64,000 bases of DNA from Ligustrum vulgare (taxonomy: Eukaryota; Streptophyta; Magnoliopsida; Lamiales; Oleaceae): assembly GCA_963555705.1 (NCBI GenBank), contig OY743168.1, positions 23,442,139 through 23,506,138 of the forward strand, given 5' to 3'. The stretch's first letter is position 1. Every line of letters starts with the position of its first letter. The translations under genes were made by a program, and so were the position numbers. Below the pieces are notes generated by a model. The model did not search any database. It had not been told where the DNA came from and worked only from the letters and a program-made list of their open reading frames with translations. This document shows positions 59,309 to 64,000 of this stretch, piece by piece.

Positions 59309-62300
59309 ATGGCGGGCAAGCAGAAGGGGTTCGGATTCGGGTTAGGACTATGGGTCCGGAAAAGGATCGTCGACCCGCTTCTCCAAATACTTCGAAGGTA
59401 ATTTTCGTTTATGTTTATGAAAGTTTAAAGATTACTGTTTTCATTTATCTAGTGGAAATAGGGTCGGTTGATTGGGTTTTACTGAATTATTTGATGAACT
59501 TCTTGTTTTTTATTGAAATAAAATTAATAGAGGGGCGGAGCCGAAGCAATTGGCATTTTCAGGGGCTTTAGGGATCACTTTGGGCGTCTTCCCCATATGC
59601 GGTATGTAAAAATTTGATTGAATTGTTATTGGAAACTAATTGTATTGAGATTGGATGAGCTGCTAATTTATGTTTTTTTAATGCTTTGCCCATTAATTTC
59701 TCCAGTTGCTTATTGAGTTCATTTTCTCTGTAATTCAGTTCAATAGCTAATTGACTGTTTGACAAAATTACTTCTCGGAAATAGTGTCTAATTTGTAAGA
59801 TCAGCCAGATACGCTGTGTTCGGCAGCAGATTCAAGAAAATTGGATTTATAATTTTGATTTATTTGATTTTCTAGGTAAGATGTGCGGTTAAAAATTGGA
59901 GAGAGGAAATGAGTTTGGTTAAAAAGTAGTTTGTGAAATTGTGTAAATTAATTTGGGCAATCATTGCCAGTTTAATTCTCCAGCCGAATGGAGCCTAAGT
60001 AGCATTTTTCTAGTATGTAGAAAAGAATAGAGATTAAGGAATGGTGATGATCCAATGTGTTGCTGTTTAAATGACAACAATAAATTCCTTGGAGAAGTTG
60101 ATCCAAAAAAGAGGCACAAGATATCTCTTAATTTATAGTGATAGAGTTGCATCAACGCCATGAAACTTATGGAATACAAGACTAGATTTCCTTGTACTTC
60201 TCCACCGAATACAAAGTAGATTTCCATGTTTCTCCATCGTTTTCTAATTGTTTATTTTCTGGCAATTAAAATGTACAATTGTTCATACAGTCAATTTGGT
60301 TTTTATTTTTCAACTTATCTATGCACCCGAAAGATTTCATCATTCTCAAAGTTCACATACTCTAACTTACAACATCGGGCTCTAAAGGTGCCCGGATATA
60401 TTCAATCTTCACTATCCCAAACAAGGCATTTATAATATCTGTATTTCTCACTGACATTGTATTATTCATTAGAAAATTTGATTCATCTATTCGTTGATGC
60501 ACCCTTTATGTTAGATGTTAATATCTCTGAAGTGTCATGATCTCATTAATTTGGTTCATATTCAAAGTGATGTACTAATTGTTGACCTCAAAAAATGCAA
60601 GCTAACAAGTCCTTGACGACCTACTTGCTCAGCCACATTTAGATCCTTTTCTGGCCACCAGAGCTCCAGTGGAGTAGTTTTCTAGTGGCGACGACCGAGA
60701 AGTAAAGTTATAGGAGGTGGAGAGCGAGAATTTGGCTAAAATTTCTAATAACTCCTCCTTTCCTAGTAAAACTACAAGGTATTTATAGATTTCCTAAGCT
60801 TTGGGTATTCTTGTCTTTTTACATCATCAGGATACATGCCCGAAATAGTGTAAAAAGAAGTGCTTCGAATCATTGGGCTAATGAAGCATGGAGATCATAT
60901 TGGAGTTGGGACAACTTTATTATTTAATAGACCATAGTAAATCTCAATTCTGGATAGTTCCATGCACGTGTCATTTCCCCATTGAGTTGGTATTACTCTC
61001 ACAAGATTTCCTGAATCGTCTTTTTTGCTCTTACAACTGTTTTCCACATGACACCTCTCTTATGCTGCTACGTGATTAAAAATATTTTTTTATTCTTCCA
61101 TTTGAGGAGACGCTCATTTACCTTTAGTGCTTCCGATTGCTCTAAGCTCATTGATAAGCTCCATTATCTCAAGTATTTATATTCGATTATGAGGCTCTGA
61201 CCTCAAAGGTTCAGTCTTTCCTAGATGGAACACTAATATTATTTTCTAACACTATTATTATGAGGCGTTGATTCATGAAATAACACTAATATGTTTTTCG
61301 AATTCTTTTTTAGATTATTTCTATATTAGGTAATTTACATTGTTCCTAAATACTGTTTATATTATTCTGGGTTATTTATGGATTTAACTTTGATATGGTT
61401 TGGGGTGAACAGTTTGTCTCGCTGAGTATATGGGGTTTCCATAGAAAATCTGGATGACCACAGCACCTTATGTTTGCGTTTGATCATCTTTGTTAGGGGT
61501 TACTGTATTTCTCTGTGGGATGGCAATTGCAGTGCTGGGATCTCTTTGCCATGCTCCAACTGTAATGCTCACTAATTTTATTGCTACTCCAATTGAATTG
61601 AGGTAACTTTTCGCTGAGCACATCAGAGGTTTTCCACTCCTGCTATCTTGAATTTAGATGACTTAGCCTTTGTTTGGTAAAAATTTTTTGCTTATAAATA
61701 AAGAATGTGATGTTTTATTGTAAAATATGTAGTTGAAAAGTGATATGAGGAAATGTGTGTGATTAAAAAGTGGTTTGAGGAAATGTGTTTATAAACAGTT
61801 TACCAAACGGAGGCTTAATGATTGACATCATTATATGTGCAAGACTAGTAGCCCATCATATAACTATCGTCCTCTTGTGCACCATATGCTGCTAGGATTT
61901 GTGCAAGACTAGTAGCTCATCAAATAACTGGTTGACTGGTCTAACATTTTTGGGCCCAACTTTTTCTTCTTTCCGCCCTTTTTGGGACAATGTTGTACGA
62001 CATGCAGTTTCTTTTTTTTTTTAGAAGTTTTTGTTTCCTAATCCAACCCTTTTCTTTAGCAATTAGTTTGGGGTATTGCCCATGCTAACTGATAAAAACC
62101 GGATATATACTGGAGATAATTTTTTTGGGCAACTTCTGTTTGAAATCGTAGAAGTAATGACTTCCTTTTGGGGACTATTCTTTTTCAGCAATGATTTTCC
62201 AGCTAATATCCTCAGCTAATCCACTGATTGTTTCTTGACGAATGTCTTAAGATCCTAATTTGTTTCTTTTCGCTTTTTAAATGTAGTCTGGTGATTCCAT

Positions 62301-62419
62301 TTTTACGCTTTGGTGAATTCATTACTGGTGGGCCTCACTTTCCATTAACATCTGATGCTTTCAAGAAGGTGTTGACTGGCCAAGCTTCACGGGAAGTCTT
62401 GCAGAGCATTGTCCATGCA
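59309..62419 (+). CDS. DUF2062 domain protein, first four exons (gene incomplete)
   Basis: Exons 59309-59397, 59531-59601, 61497-61602 and 62287-62419 join in phase at GT-AG sites. The start is MAGKQKGFGFGLGLWVRKRI. The body reads LRRGAEPKQLAFSGALGITL, then GVFPICGVTVFLCGMAIAVL, LCHAPTVMLTNFIATPIELS, and FLRFGEFITGGPHFPLTSDA, FKKVLTGQASREVLQSIVHA. This is the DUF2062 membrane domain, known in bacteria and plants and of unknown biochemical role. The final exon, expected to begin with a membrane segment (LLGW-type), is not seen before 64000. A hAT element begins at 63076 inside what would be the next intron. Confidence 0.85.
61676..61814. mobile_element. Tourist-like MITE in DUF2062 intron 3
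   Basis: Ends GCCTTTGTTTGGTAAAAA and TTTACCAAACGGAGGC are near inverted repeats, flanked by TTA at 61673-61675 and 61815-61817. Only 139 bp. A family related to the GCC(C/T)TTGTTTG elements. Confidence 0.8.
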
Positions 62420-62428
62420 GTATGTACC

Positions 62429-62460
62429 CCTCTCTCTCTCTCTCTCTCTCTCCCTCTCTC
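62429..62460. repeat. (CT)n microsatellite after the exon 4 donor
   Basis: CTCTCTCT repeats begin 10 bp after the 5' splice site of DUF2062 intron 4. Confidence 0.9.
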
Positions 62461-62699
62461 GCCCCCTCCCCTCCAAAATCTTGCTTCTTCATTTACTTGG
62501 GAATGCATCTGCTTGGGAATTATTCACTGCTTTGTTCTATACTTGGCTAAGAATCGTGCCCCTGTTGTCCCCCATTTTCCCCAACCTCATTTATAACTAC
62601 ACATTTATTGTGATAACAACTTTATCAACTTTTCAATCACACATTTCACCAACTTTTATCAAAATCTAATATTTATCGAAACCAAAAAGGGCTGATTTA

Positions 62700-62851
62700 G
62701 CCCCTGTTTGATGTTGTTTAAAAAGAGTTTTTTTTTTAAATGAATAATAATTTTTAGGAGAATGTGTGGTTATATTATTTTATTGATAAATGTATGGTTG
62801 AAAAGAAGAGAGAAAAATGAGTTAAAATTTTAAAGAGAGTCAAACGAGGGC
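62700..62851. mobile_element. Tourist-like MITE in DUF2062 intron 4
   Basis: Ends GCCCCTGTTTGATG and GTCAAACGAGGGC are flanked by TTA (62697-62699 and 62852-62854). Internal phrases (ATGAATAATAATTTTTAGGAG, GTATGGTTGAAAAG) match copies at 42416-42590 and 47839-48004. Confidence 0.8.
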
Positions 62852-63075
62852 TTAGATTTGCAAATAAAGCAGTTTGTCTTTGACTAGAGCTTAAGTTAGC
62901 AACTTACACGCATGTGAAAATAAATAGGTATAGTAATACTCTTGCCATGCTTAAAAAAATTTAAGATAATCATATGAACCCTATTATATTTAGCCTTGAT
63001 CATATTGGCACGCTTTTCTATCTAAGAAACATCATAGGTAGTCCATCATTTTTACATATATAACTGCTGCGTAGA

Positions 63076-64000
63076 TAGGGATGTCAAACGGGTCGGTTCG
63101 GCCCGTGAACTTCGGGTTTGGTCCGGCCTACGAGAGGACCGGACGCGGCTCGTTTGGGAGCCGAGTCGAGCCCCAAGTCCGGCTCGTGGCCTCACGAGCC
63201 GGGCGGGCCGGCTCGTGTTCGTCTATTTTTTTTTTTTAAACGGTTAGTCTTTTACTACTAATACTAAAATAATTGAAAATATAAAAAACTTAAACCCTCC
63301 TCCTTTAATCCGGGCTTGGGATCGACTACATTTAATTTCTTGTAGGCGGAGTTGAAATTGTACACGAACAAAATGTTATGTGTACAATTTTTTTATTTAA
63401 AAGAAAGAATTAAAAACATAGGGAAAGAAAAATACATATATTATAGCATAATTGTAAGGATAATAATTACTTATCAATACCGATACGATTGTTCTCCGAA
63501 ATCCTCGGCCAAAATTTCATTTATCCTATCTTGTAACCTTTTCTCCGCAAACTGCCAATCCTTCAAACACATTAAGGCCTCCAATATGTCTTCTTTAAGC
63601 CTTGACCTATATTCAGATAACACGTTACCACCTGCACTAAAAGCAGCTTCCAATGCTACATTTGATGCCGGAGGTGCTAGTAGATCTTGTGCAATCATAG
63701 AAACAATTGGGTATTGACGCTCGTTTAGTCTCTACCGCTTAAGAATGTCAAAATTATTTCTCTCGTCCTCGTCAACATGCTAAGAAAGTCGTGTGAGAAA
63801 TACCTAGTTAACTCGCTCGGAATTTTATCTGAACTATTAGGGGTACTAGAAGAATTAGAACCACTAGGAAGTGTACTATAAATTCCCTTCATAGTCATAA
63901 GATAGGAAAGTAAATCACTGTCTTAATTTTGTATCACATTAGGGATGTGAACAGTTCTTCTAACATTTTTACCTGACCTATTGGCATTGATCTCGTACAT
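63076..64000 (-). mobile_element. hAT transposon, 3' end, continuing beyond the window
   Basis: It starts TAGGGATGTCAAACGGG, a typical hAT end, followed by GC-rich subterminal repeats (GGCTCGTG, CGAGCCGGGCGGGCC). The transposase frame is on the minus strand. The other end lies to the right of the window. Confidence 0.8.
63474..64000 (-). pseudogene. hAT transposase C-terminal dimerisation domain, with stops
   Basis: On the minus strand the frame reads DERNNFDILKR, a TAG, then LNERQYPIVSMIAQDLLAPP, ASNVALEAAFSAGGNVLSEY and LMCLKDWQ. The AS.VA.E.AFS.GG landmark is that of the hAT C-terminal dimerisation region. The stop replaces a position that is usually tryptophan. Further right, reading toward the N-terminus, other frames carry scraps (SNSSSTPNSS) and another stop near 63920. 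Confidence 0.8.

Overview
The window is plant nuclear DNA: spliced GT-AG genes, plant-type Ty3/gypsy and Helitron elements, MITEs, solo LTRs and AT-rich introns. A mid-SUN protein of the plant SUN3/4/5 class and a plant DUF2062 protein place it in a dicot, perhaps an asterid, but the species cannot be fixed by reading alone.

Layout. (1) 1-14530: the 3' part of a decayed Tekay/Del-like Ty3/gypsy chromovirus. Its long 3' LTR (3993-14530) is split by two nested, related non-autonomous LTR retrotransposons, at 5214-8346 (TSD CGTTC) and 8693-13921 (TSD CTCCC/CTCGC). Their LTRs carry clusters of the palindrome core GGTCGACC. (2) About 15-23.3 kb: a Helitron Rep-helicase gene (HUH nuclease plus PIF1-like helicase), interrupted by a 1.6 kb solo LTR with TSD GGAAT. 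(3) 24.7-32.5 kb: broken host-gene pieces: a PDI-like exon, an unrecognised coiled-coil gene, the C-terminus of a HOTHEAD/mandelonitrile-lyase-like GMC oxidoreductase, and the last exon of a sulfate transporter. This looks like a gene-capture zone. (4) 33.1-41.9 kb: an orphan 217-residue reading frame (minus strand), a gene with three B3-type domains and a frameshift, and an RPA1-like single-strand DNA-binding gene without its C-terminus. B3-gene intron sequence resembles sequence upstream of the Rep gene, so these may all belong to one large composite Helitron; its ends were not found. (5) 42-44.5 kb: MITE-rich intergenic DNA.

(6) 44.5-64 kb: host gene territory. A complete SUN-domain gene (45185-50111, plus) converges on a nine-exon coiled-coil gene (57141 to 50830, minus). 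That gene is divergent from a DUF2062 gene (from 59309, plus), whose last exon is not seen. Solo LTRs and MITEs sit in the introns of these genes without breaking the exons. A hAT element with a degraded transposase starts at 63076 and runs off the window.

Only the SUN, coiled-coil and DUF2062 genes look like intact host genes. The RPA1-like gene is open across six exons but seems truncated. Most of the remaining coding signal is transposon-derived or fragmentary.
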